Below are positions 1 through 6,594 of a stretch of DNA of 10,046 bases, one piece after another. Each line of letters starts with the position of its first letter. Within the stretch, counting starts at the first letter, position 1. Below the pieces are notes generated by a model. It had not been told where the DNA came from, made no database searches, and saw nothing but the letters and a program-made list of their open reading frames with translations. The translations under genes were made by a program, and so were the position numbers. The stretch is from Anaerolineaceae bacterium (lineage in GTDB: Bacteria > Chloroflexota > Anaerolineae > Anaerolineales > Anaerolineaceae): the NCBI GenBank assembly GCA_003532515.1, contig DOEX01000145.1, positions 1-10,046 on the forward strand, in the 5' to 3' direction.

Positions 1-2256
1 GAAACTCCGGGTACGCTTGATGCTGTCTGGCAATTAGAGACGGATGATTGCGCACCAATAAGCCTGATGAGTACCCTGGGCTTACAGGCACGCAGTTTTC
101 AGATCATGCCCCAAATCAGCTTAAACAAGATCGCCCAGGAAAGAATCCAGGATTTTTTCTGTCAACCTTGCATCGATCTGGTTTTCTCCAATTATGTCAA
201 GTTGACAGTGACCCCCTTCACTGATCTGAAGGCAGTGATTGAGTTTTGGGTTCGCAGTGGCGACTGTGTGCAAGGGCGAATAAGTATCACCAACCATGGG
301 GAATCCAATATCGAAGCGGGGGCGAGGTTAGCTGCCAGCCTGATCGCGTTACAGGGCAATTCCGATCTCAAGCCGACGCGGCAAGGCTTTCAAACGAACC
401 TGAAGGGGCAAACCGGCAGTCTTACTGTCCACTTGATGATGGAAGGAAGCTCGAAAACTGTCCTGAGTCCTCATCTGGCGCTGGAACAAAGCAAACAGCT
501 CGGTCCGGGGCAAACGCTCCAGACCCTCTGGCGATGCGATATTCAAAAAAATGGTGGCGAAAATCATTTTGTATCAAGAAGATTCCCTACCAACTGGGAT
601 GGCGAAATCGCACGGCTCGAGGTAGCCAATCAAACGCGGATGGTTCAAATCTCCACTCCTCAATCTAATTGGGATGCTGCTTTTTATTCCAATCAAAACC
701 AGGCTTTCCAGCTATTACGCAAGAATGCCGAGGGACACGTTAGCCCAGACAAAAGTCGTAGTATCCATTCTGCCTTTAATATTACGAACACAAGTGCACA
801 TACAGGTATCTCAGCCTTGGAATTATGGCAACTAGTCGGCAGTTTGCTACCTGCACAACCTGAACATGCGGCAAATTTGTTGGCAGATTTCCTAGCTAAA
901 TCCTCAGCAGATGTAGATAACAACCCATCGGTTGCCTTACCCTTCCCGTGTTTGTGTGACCTCACCTGGCGTGTACATCAGCAACTTCAGAAAAAAGACT
1001 ACTTACTCGAAATTTACCCGGCTCTCAAGGCGCTGAGTCTTGCATGGTTTACTCCTGATCATGACCGTGATCAAGACGGTATTCCTGAATGGACGAGTAT
1101 TGAGCAATGCGGTCTTACCACTTTGCCAGCTTTTAACCTGATCAATGAAAACAGCTTGCCTACGCGCATCAGCTTTACCGAACAACTCAATCTCGCCGCC
1201 TTGCTAGCTATCGAACTTGGGGAATTGCGGAAAATTGCTCAAGTCGCGGAAGACCAAACCGCAATCAACTTCATTGACGATCACCTTACTATTCTGAAAG
1301 CTTTCATAGCAAGTTTTGTGGAGAAGGACTACGAAAATGGCTGTCTTGATCGCGAGAGCCATCGCTGGCACTCAGGTGAAATGCTATACCAAGGTGATTT
1401 ACGCGGATTTGGAGAAAAGTCGATCTATTTAAAAAAGCCAGCCCGCTTGAATTTGCGCATTAAAACACCCTTGCAGCTCAAAAAGCCCTCAGTCTTCTAC
1501 CTTCACGGAGAAAATGAAGAGGGTGAGCAAGTTGCCGAACCTCTTGAACCTGCCAATTTGGTCTGGCTTCCTGGCAGCTTTTTCTATACCACCACGCAGA
1601 TTTATACTCGCATCGATAAAATCAGCAACCTTCAAATGGATAAATGCCACTTGCAAATCCACCAGGCAAATTTAGAGTGTCACGACTTGGGGCTGTTACT
1701 TGCCGCTCCAGTTGAAAATGAGCAAGAGAGTAACGAAACAGAGACGAAAAATGAGTGGCATCTTAACTCAATCTTAGCTGGTTCCAGTTATGGACTGCCT
1801 GAACTATTGGACCTAAACGCTGAAACAAAGGTGGTCAACCTGGGTTGGAACCTCCTGGTCCTGGCTGAATTGATCCGCAGAGGTGAGTTGGAGGCAGCAT
1901 ATCAGCTGCTGGATCAACTCCAACAAGCTCAAATCAATCAACTGAGCCTTGAACACAGTAACACCGATCGCTGGAGCAGCCAGAATGGTCGTTTCCTGGG
2001 GTTGCGCAACACGGTCGGTGGCTTGTTGCCAGTAAGTTTGATTTTGGACCTGGCAGGTATCCGTATTTTTAATGAGAATAAGGTCAGCTTACGCGGTAAA
2101 AACCCTTTTCCCTGGCTTTTCAAGGTCCAGTATCGAGGTCTTGAAGTTACCCGTGATGGAAAAAATGCAACTGTGCGTTTTCCGGATGGAACCGTGCAAT
2201 ATCATTTCGGCAGCACCCAAAAAACATTCACCAACCAGGTTGAAGAAGCCGCCTGA
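1..2256 (+). CDS. Six-hairpin-glycosidase-like protein, 5'-truncated by window edge
   Basis: The frame is open from base 1, and the residues before the first ATG (position 67) look like ordinary protein. No ribosome binding site precedes that ATG, so the true start is very probably upstream of the window. The visible order is a beta-rich N-terminal part (to about 690), a helical region with alternating helices typical of an (alpha/alpha)6 barrel (about 690-1420), a beta-rich segment (about 1430-1720), helices again (about 1790-2060), and a C-terminal beta part with NPFPW (2101-2115) and a PDG turn (2182-2190). The acidic motif HDRDQDGIPEW (1060-1092) resembles the DxDxDGxPE element seen in six-hairpin glycosidases and may hold an active-site acid. 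I recall similar architectures in hypothetical proteins of Anaerolineae. The substrate cannot be named and activity is unproven. No signal peptide can be judged because the N terminus is missing. It is probably co-transcribed with the lipoprotein gene 20 bases downstream. Confidence 0.6.
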   Translation, partial: ETPGTLDAVWQLETDDCAPISLMSTLGLQARSFQIMPQISLNKIAQERIQDFFCQPCIDLVFSNYVKLTVTPFTDLKAVIEFWVRSGDCVQGRISITNHGESNIEAGARLAASLIALQGNSDLKPTRQGFQTNLKGQTGSLTVHLMMEGSSKTVLSPHLALEQSKQLGPGQTLQTLWRCDIQKNGGENHFVSRRFPTNWDGEIARLEVANQTRMVQISTPQSNWDAAFYSNQNQAFQLLRKNAEGHVSPDKSRSIHSAFNITNTSAHTGISALELWQLVGSLLPAQPEHAANLLADFLAKSSADVDNNPSVALPFPCLCDLTWRVHQQLQKKDYLLEIYPALKALSLAWFTPDHDRDQDGIPEWTSIEQCGLTTLPAFNLINENSLPTRISFTEQLNLAALLAIELGELRKIAQVAEDQTAINFIDDHLTILKAFIASFVEKDYENGCLDRESHRWHSGEMLYQGDLRGFGEKSIYLKKPARLNLRIKTPLQLKKPSVFYLHGENEEGEQVAEPLEPANLVWLPGSFFYTTTQIYTRIDKISNLQMDKCHLQIHQANLECHDLGLLLAAPVENEQESNETETKNEWHLNSILAGSSYGLPELLDLNAETKVVNLGWNLLVLAELIRRGELEAAYQLLDQLQQAQINQLSLEHSNTDRWSSQNGRFLGLRNTVGGLLPVSLILDLAGIRIFNENKVSLRGKNPFPWLFKVQYRGLEVTRDGKNATVRFPDGTVQYHFGSTQKTFTNQVEEAA

Positions 2257-2276
2257 AGTTAAAGTAAAATCAGCGT

Positions 2277-2975
2277 ATGCGGTTAAGACTTTTTCGATTC
2301 CTGCTACTCATTCTGACACTTACAGTTCTGGCTGCTTGCCGACCCTCCAGCACCCCGACACCTGCACCTAGCATTCCTCCCATCCTCAGCGAAGAAGCGT
2401 TGCTGCAAACATCGGTTGCCCAGGTCACCCAGGCTGCTTTCGAGACACTCGACTTCCTACCTACATCAACCGCCACCAGCACTGCTACCCCCCTCCCACA
2501 AATCACCCAGATTGCCACTATTGCACGCAGCGCTACACCCGAGCCCACCCCAACCAGCGACCTGCCCTGCAACAAAGCTGGAGCGGGTGTGCCATTCGAC
2601 ATCACCATCCCTGACGACAGCCCCATGTATGCTGGTCAGGAGTTCATAAAAACCTGGCGTCTGGTAAATCGCGGGAGCTGCAAGTGGACACGACTTTACA
2701 AACTGGTCTTCTTTTCACAAAATTCTATGAGCGCTCAACAAGAACAATTCCTGAGCGGCGAGGTGCTGCCAGGTCAGGCAATTGACCTGAGCGTCAAGTT
2801 TTATGCACCACTTGCTCCAGGTAGTTACCAAAGTAACTGGATGCTACAGGATCCGGATGGCAACCTGTTTGGAATCGGGTTCAATGCTGACGCACCATTT
2901 TACGTCAAAATTATTGTTACCAACGACCCCACGCCCACGCCAACCATCACTCCGACACCAACTTCCACACCTTAA
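2277..2975 (+). CDS. Lipoprotein with NBR1-type Ig-like domain and Pro/Thr-rich linkers
   Basis: This 232-residue protein opens with a short basic stretch, a hydrophobic core and the lipobox LAAC with Cys21, so it should be exported, lipidated and anchored on the cell surface. Residues 22-95 are a Pro/Thr/Ser-rich linker. Residues of about 97-214 match the NBR1-type Ig-like domain found in many Chloroflexota surface proteins: DITIPDD (108-114), KTWRLVNRGSCKW (125-137), a PG turn at 165-166 and APLAPGSY (177-184). Cys98 and Cys135 may form a disulfide. The chain ends in a second Pro/Thr repeat (217-232) with no further domain. The domain is a beta-sandwich thought to mediate binding, but no ligand is known for this protein. 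The ATG at 2277 is chosen because it starts the signal peptide directly; no good Shine-Dalgarno is visible. It follows the glycosidase-like gene by 20 bases, which suggests one transcript. Confidence 0.85.
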   Translation: MRLRLFRFLLLILTLTVLAACRPSSTPTPAPSIPPILSEEALLQTSVAQVTQAAFETLDFLPTSTATSTATPLPQITQIATIARSATPEPTPTSDLPCNKAGAGVPFDITIPDDSPMYAGQEFIKTWRLVNRGSCKWTRLYKLVFFSQNSMSAQQEQFLSGEVLPGQAIDLSVKFYAPLAPGSYQSNWMLQDPDGNLFGIGFNADAPFYVKIIVTNDPTPTPTITPTPTSTP

Positions 2976-3097
2976 AACAGCTATCAAATTCCCATCTTTG
3001 CAAACGACAATCCATTGAGTATTCGGTGTCAATTTTCTCGGCTGATTACACTCGCTCCCGGTAGGTGGTTTGGGGGTGGGCATTTTTCTATGAGAAC
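2976..3097. other. Intergenic spacer after lipoprotein gene
   Basis: No supportable gene was seen. A G-rich run (about 3069-3080) is followed by a short T tract (3083-3087) and could be part of a weak plus-strand terminator, but the upstream pairing arm is poor, so no terminator is called. Confidence 0.3.
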
Positions 3098-3126
3098 TTG
3101 ACAAGAAGTACGCCCATTGAAAGATT
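3098..3126 (+). promoter_or_regulatory. Candidate promoter for pgi-pmi
   Basis: A perfect -35 hexamer TTGACA lies at 3098-3103. With a 17-base spacer the -10 position is AAGATT (3121-3126), only a half match to TATAAT. It would give a leader of roughly 50 bases before the ATG at 3183. A second -10-like TAAGAT (3153-3158) lacks a good -35. The call rests on the -35 box and on the long gap after the preceding gene. Confidence 0.35.
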
Positions 3127-3182
3127 TTCTGCAAAGAATCCCTCTTTTAGGTTAAGATTAAGCACGCCTAAAGGAGAATCCT

Positions 3183-4226
3183 ATGAAAGAAACTAACCCC
3201 AAAGATCCCGAGAACATGGCGGGCTACATCGAATCCCTTCCAACAGACCTTTCTACTGCACGGCAACAAGGTTTGGAAGCGCCCTTACCCAATTATCCAA
3301 AAATCCAGAAGATACTCATCAGCGGCATGGGCGGATCTGCCATCGGCGGGGATCTTTTTGCAAGCTATCTGGCACCGCTTTCCGCGGTACCTATCATTTC
3401 TCGTCGGGACTATGACCTGCCAGCCTGGGCAGAAGGTCCGGATACATTGGTGGTTTGCTCCTCTCACTCAGGCAACACCGAAGAAACCCTTAGCAGTTTC
3501 CATACTGCAAAAGAACGAGGTTGCTCCTTGCTGGCAATTTCTACGGGGGGAGTGCTGCAACGAGAAGCGCTGGCAGCCGGGGTTCCACATTGGTATTTCA
3601 ACCATACCGGGCAGCCCAGAACCGCGATTGGCTGGTCGTTTGGACTTTTGCTCGCTTTAGCAGAACGTTTGGGCTTGATCTACAATCAACAAAAGGATAT
3701 CGACAAAGCGGTTGCGATTATGAAAGAGCAATTTCAATTGCTTGAGCCATCAAAACCCCTAATAGAAAATTCAGCCAAACGCCTGGCGGGGCAACTGCTC
3801 GATCGCAATATCGTGATTTTTGCCGCCGGTGCAGTGGAAGTGATTGCCCGACGTTGGAAAACTCAAATTAATGAATTAGCAAAAGCCTGGGCAAGTTTTG
3901 AAGGCATTCCTGAAATGAACCACAACACACTGGCAGGCTTGGTCTTCCCTGAGTCACTCTTCGAGAAAACGTCAGCGATCTTTTTGCAAGCTCCCATGGA
4001 TCATCCCCGCAATCAAAAACGGATCGATTTGAGCACGCAGTTCTTCCTTGAAGCAGGGATTGGTGTGGATTCTGTTGTTGCAAGGGGTGAAGGTCGCCTG
4101 GCGCAACTTTGGAGCCTGCTCCAATTTGGAGATTATGTTTCCTATTATCTTGCTCTGGATTATGGAATAGACCCGACACCGGTAGAAGCCCTGAACGCGT
4201 TTAAAGCTGCTTTATCGGAAGAGTAG
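3183..4226 (+). CDS. Bifunctional phosphoglucose/phosphomannose isomerase
   Basis: This is a cytoplasmic sugar-phosphate isomerase of the SIS family that interconverts fructose-6-phosphate with glucose-6-phosphate and with mannose-6-phosphate, linking glycolysis to mannose-derived sugar synthesis. The 347-residue length suits the bacterial branch. The first SIS domain shows GMGGSAIGGD (48-57) and the phosphate-binding SSHSGNTEET (93-102). The second holds the catalytic region, with Glu231 in TQINELAK and His247 in EMNHN. Their 16-residue spacing equals that of the catalytic Glu203/His219 of the Pyrobaculum enzyme as I recall it. Lys341 near the C terminus fits the catalytic lysine. The start is firm: AAGGAG (3171-3176) lies six bases before the ATG. 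The gene stands alone between a candidate promoter and a convergent gene on the other strand. No separate pgi or manA is in the window. Confidence 0.93.
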   Translation: MKETNPKDPENMAGYIESLPTDLSTARQQGLEAPLPNYPKIQKILISGMGGSAIGGDLFASYLAPLSAVPIISRRDYDLPAWAEGPDTLVVCSSHSGNTEETLSSFHTAKERGCSLLAISTGGVLQREALAAGVPHWYFNHTGQPRTAIGWSFGLLLALAERLGLIYNQQKDIDKAVAIMKEQFQLLEPSKPLIENSAKRLAGQLLDRNIVIFAAGAVEVIARRWKTQINELAKAWASFEGIPEMNHNTLAGLVFPESLFEKTSAIFLQAPMDHPRNQKRIDLSTQFFLEAGIGVDSVVARGEGRLAQLWSLLQFGDYVSYYLALDYGIDPTPVEALNAFKAALSEE

Positions 4227-4280
4227 GTTTTTCTTGTTACTTCCATACCCCTCTTAAAAGAGAAGGGAGATGTAGGGCGT

Positions 4281-4332
4281 GATTGAGGACGTTATTGTAT
4301 TATTCCCAAGATCAATTTTTCTGTCCTCAATC
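4281..4332. repeat. Inverted repeat IR1 (10-bp perfect arms, 32-base loop)
   Basis: GATTGAGGAC (4281-4290) is perfectly repeated in inverted form as GTCCTCAATC (4323-4332). Neither strand has a T tract right after the distal arm, so it is not a standard intrinsic terminator. It lies between two convergent genes. Confidence 0.6.
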
Positions 4333-4391
4333 CTCCACAACCACAATCTTCAAATTAGTAACTATCTATTTAATGTGGGACCAGGTCTGGC

Positions 4392-4445
4392 GGATTGAAA
4401 GCACGGTCCAGGCTCAATAACCAAAGCTTCTGGTGCTTTCAATCC
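4392..4445. repeat. Inverted repeat IR2 (13-bp perfect arms, 28-base loop)
   Basis: GGATTGAAAGCAC (4392-4404) and GTGCTTTCAATCC (4433-4445) are perfect inverted copies. The structure sits 23 bases beyond the stop of the minus-strand uracil-DNA glycosylase gene. No T tract follows on either strand. It could fold in the 3' end of either convergent transcript or be a small intergenic repeat. Confidence 0.7.
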
Positions 4446-4468
4446 TGCCCTACCCGTATCAACAGCGC

Positions 4469-5149
4469 CTACACCAATCGTTCCCTTGCTTGCTGCCAGA
4501 TTTGGTCAAACATCTCAACTGTCAAGCGACCGGTTTGTGTGTTTTGCAAGCTGGGATGGTATGAACATAAAATCCATGGCAAATCTTTGCGTAGATGGTA
4601 AAACGCACCGTGACCGAATACGATTTCCTTCCTGGGCAATTCAGAAAAACCGGGTAACTTGAGCAAACTGTCCAGAGCAATCTTTCCCAATACCACTATC
4701 CCTTGGAGGTCAGGCAGAAGCGAAATCTCACTCTCAAGCCATGGTTGACAGTTCCTAAGTTCCTCAATTGTCGGTTTATTTCCAGGAGGAGCACAGCGAC
4801 CAGATGCAGTGAGCCAACAATCGTGTAATTCTAAACCGTCACTACGAATTTTCGAGTCGGGTTGATTGGCAAAACCTGCCCGATAGAGGGCTGGAAAAAG
4901 AAAGTTTCCAGATCCGTCTCCGGTAAACATTCTGCCAGTTCGGTTTGACCCATGCGCGCCGGGCGCCAGTCCCAGGATGAGCAAGCGTGCCTTGGGGTCG
5001 CCAAAACCGGGCACCGGTTTGCCCCAGTAATCCCAATCAAGGTAAGCACGTCGTCTAACCCTCGCCACCTCTTCGCGCCATTGCACCAGGCGTGGGCACT
5101 TTCGACAAAAGGTAATTTCTTGCTCTAATTTTTCAAGATTGGTTTCCAT
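4469..5149 (-). CDS. Family 5 (UdgB-type) uracil-DNA glycosylase with Fe-S cluster ligands
   Basis: This base-excision-repair enzyme removes uracil, and in this family often other deaminated bases, from DNA. Counting from the ATG at 5149 (226 residues), motif A is GLAPGAHGSNRTGRMFTGD at about 60-78, where the position of the usual catalytic Asp is non-polar, the hallmark of family 5. The C-terminal motif HPSLQNTQTGRLT is at about 198-210 and supplies the active-site His. Four cysteines at about 15, 18, 119 and 134 match the ligands of a 4Fe-4S cluster. The start is uncertain: an in-frame TTG at 5155 would add two residues. I prefer the ATG, because the family usually begins just before the CxxCPRLV element. 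Neither start has a strong ribosome binding site. The gene follows the eno terminator closely and converges with pgi-pmi. Confidence 0.9.
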   Translation of the reverse strand: METNLEKLEQEITFCRKCPRLVQWREEVARVRRRAYLDWDYWGKPVPGFGDPKARLLILGLAPGAHGSNRTGRMFTGDGSGNFLFPALYRAGFANQPDSKIRSDGLELHDCWLTASGRCAPPGNKPTIEELRNCQPWLESEISLLPDLQGIVVLGKIALDSLLKLPGFSELPRKEIVFGHGAFYHLRKDLPWILCSYHPSLQNTQTGRLTVEMFDQIWQQARERLV

Positions 5150-5184
5150 TCCCAAAGTTTACCAGAGCCTCAAAATTTTTCTTA

Positions 5185-5221
5185 AAAGAAAAAGCCATCC
5201 TCTAATTTTCGGATGGCTTTT
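5185..5221 (-). terminator. Intrinsic terminator after eno
   Basis: GGATGGC (5211-5217, read as GCCATCC on the minus strand) pairs with GCCATCC (5194-5200). The flanking A/T bases extend the stem to 11 bp (5190-5200 with 5211-5221) around a 10-base loop. On the minus strand the stem runs straight into a T-rich tract, 22 bases after the eno stop codon. The symmetric stem also has T bases on the plus-strand side, but no plus-strand gene reads into it. Confidence 0.85.
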
Positions 5222-5242
5222 GATTTCGACAAAATCTGATTC

Positions 5243-6538
5243 TTAGCGTTTGAAAGACAGGGCGTTCCAGCCAGCGTATTCACTGGTCAGGTCAAGTTCT
5301 TGCTCGATGCGCAGCAACTGATTATATTTTGCAACGCGGTCAGAACGGGCGGGGGCACCGGTCTTGATCTGACCCATGTTCATGGCAACTGCCAGGTCGG
5401 CAATGGTGCTGTCTTCGGTCTCACCAGAACGGTGCGAGCAGACTGCACGCCAGCCGTTGTTCTGGACCATGCTAACCGCTTTCATGGTCTCAGTCAGGGA
5501 GCCAATTTGGTTGACTTTGACCAGCAGGGCATTGCATGCCTTTTCTTCGATGGCGCGGGCAACGCGGACAGGATTGGTTACCAGCAAGTCATCGCCAACG
5601 ATTTGCAGTCGATGTCCATTTTTGGCAGTGAAATTCTTCCAGCCTTCCCAATCGTCCTGGGCGAAACCGTCTTCAATCGAAACGATTGGATACTGTTCAA
5701 TCCAATTGGTCCAGAAATCGACCATTTCGTCGCTGGTCAGTTTACGACCTTCTTTACGCAGGTTGTAAACTTTGTTGTCTTCCTCATAAAACTCCGAGGC
5801 AGCCGGGTCGAGGGCAATTGCGACATCGGTTCCAGCTCTGTAACCAGCTTTTTCAATGGCTTCCAAAATTAGTTCGACAGCTTCGTTATTCGCTTTCAAT
5901 GCAGGGGCAAAACCACCCTCGTCACCAACCAAGGTGCCATAACCATGAGCCTTAAGGACGCCTTTCAATGAGGCATAAATTTCCGCACCCCAGCGTAAGC
6001 CTTCGGTGAAGGTTTCAGCGCCAAGTGGCATAACCATAAATTCCTGTGCATCAGTGCTCTGCCAGCCAGTATGGGCGCCACCGTTAAGGATATTCATCAT
6101 CGGCACAGGCAAAACGTGGGCATAAACACCACCAAGATAACGATAGAGCGGCAAGCCTAACGAAGCAGCAGCTGCTTTGGCAACTGCCAGGCTGGTGCCC
6201 AAAATTGCATTGGCACCAAATTTTGATTTATTGGCTGTGCCATCCAGGTCGATCAGGAGCTCATCGATCTCTTTTTGTTCAATCGCGTCCATTCCAAACA
6301 ATTCATCGGCGATTTCATCATTGACATGGTCAACTGCTTCTAAGACACCCTTCCCGTTGAAACGGTTCTTGTCACCATCCCGTAGTTCCAGTGCTTCGTG
6401 AATGCCGGTTGATGCCCCGGAAGGAACTGCTGCCCTTCCAAAACTGCCATCAGCCAGAACGACTTCCACTTCCACAGTTGGGTTTCCTCGTGAATCCAAG
6501 ATTTCAATAGCATTGATAAATTCAATAGTTGTATCCAT
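5243..6538 (-). CDS. eno: Enolase (phosphopyruvate hydratase)
   Basis: Enolase converts 2-phosphoglycerate to phosphoenolpyruvate in glycolysis and gluconeogenesis, in the cytoplasm. The 431-residue length is normal. The N-terminal domain has DSRGNPTVEVEV (15-26) and the mobile loop SGASTG (40-45). The barrel domain has His156, Glu207 in GDEGG as a catalytic acid, the magnesium ligands Asp244, Glu289 and Asp316, the catalytic base Lys341 in VKVNQIG, SHRSGETED (368-376) and Lys392. The second loop reads HTGWQSTDAQEFM (156-168), one residue longer than the HADNNVDIQEFM pattern of E. coli and Bacillus. The ATG at 6538 is preceded by AAAGGA (complement of 6548-6553) at good spacing. The gene lies 56 bases downstream of pyrG with no terminator between, so the two may share a transcript. 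An extra start may come from the -10-like element at 6573-6578. Confidence 0.97.
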   Translation of the reverse strand: MDTTIEFINAIEILDSRGNPTVEVEVVLADGSFGRAAVPSGASTGIHEALELRDGDKNRFNGKGVLEAVDHVNDEIADELFGMDAIEQKEIDELLIDLDGTANKSKFGANAILGTSLAVAKAAAASLGLPLYRYLGGVYAHVLPVPMMNILNGGAHTGWQSTDAQEFMVMPLGAETFTEGLRWGAEIYASLKGVLKAHGYGTLVGDEGGFAPALKANNEAVELILEAIEKAGYRAGTDVAIALDPAASEFYEEDNKVYNLRKEGRKLTSDEMVDFWTNWIEQYPIVSIEDGFAQDDWEGWKNFTAKNGHRLQIVGDDLLVTNPVRVARAIEEKACNALLVKVNQIGSLTETMKAVSMVQNNGWRAVCSHRSGETEDSTIADLAVAMNMGQIKTGAPARSDRVAKYNQLLRIEQELDLTSEYAGWNALSFKR

Positions 6539-6572
6539 TTTCTAAGTCCTTTCATCTATTGGAGATGCGTAA

Positions 6573-6578
6573 AGTATA
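6573..6578 (-). promoter_or_regulatory. Candidate -10 box for eno
   Basis: TATACT reads on the minus strand and matches the -10 consensus at five of six positions, 34 bases before the eno ATG. No acceptable -35 hexamer sits 16-18 bases upstream (that stretch overlaps the pyrG stop codon), and no full extended -10 TG is present. A weak inverted repeat TAACC/GGTTA (6582-6597) overlaps the spacer. Confidence 0.3.
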
Positions 6579-6594
6579 ACCTAACCTTACTAGG

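Noticed and set aside
67..2256. Taking the ATG at 67 as the true start of the first gene
   Set aside because: The frame is open to base 1, the upstream residues look like protein, and no ribosome binding site precedes this ATG.
2803..3018. Possible frameshift at the end of the lipoprotein gene leading into another frame
   Set aside because: The alternative frame past 2975 gives only about 14 residues with no domain, so a frameshift is not supported.
4251..4262. CTCTTAAAAGAG as a terminator for pgi-pmi
   Set aside because: The stem is only five base pairs, the loop is too tight, and no T tract follows on the plus strand.
4392..4445. Arms GGATTGAAAGCAC resemble the ATTGAAAC/G end of some CRISPR repeats
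   Set aside because: There are only two copies, in inverted orientation, with no direct repeat array, spacers or cas genes nearby.
5300..5872. Long plus-strand open frame opposite enolase
   Set aside because: It is antisense to a gene with every enolase motif intact, and its translation resembles no protein I know.
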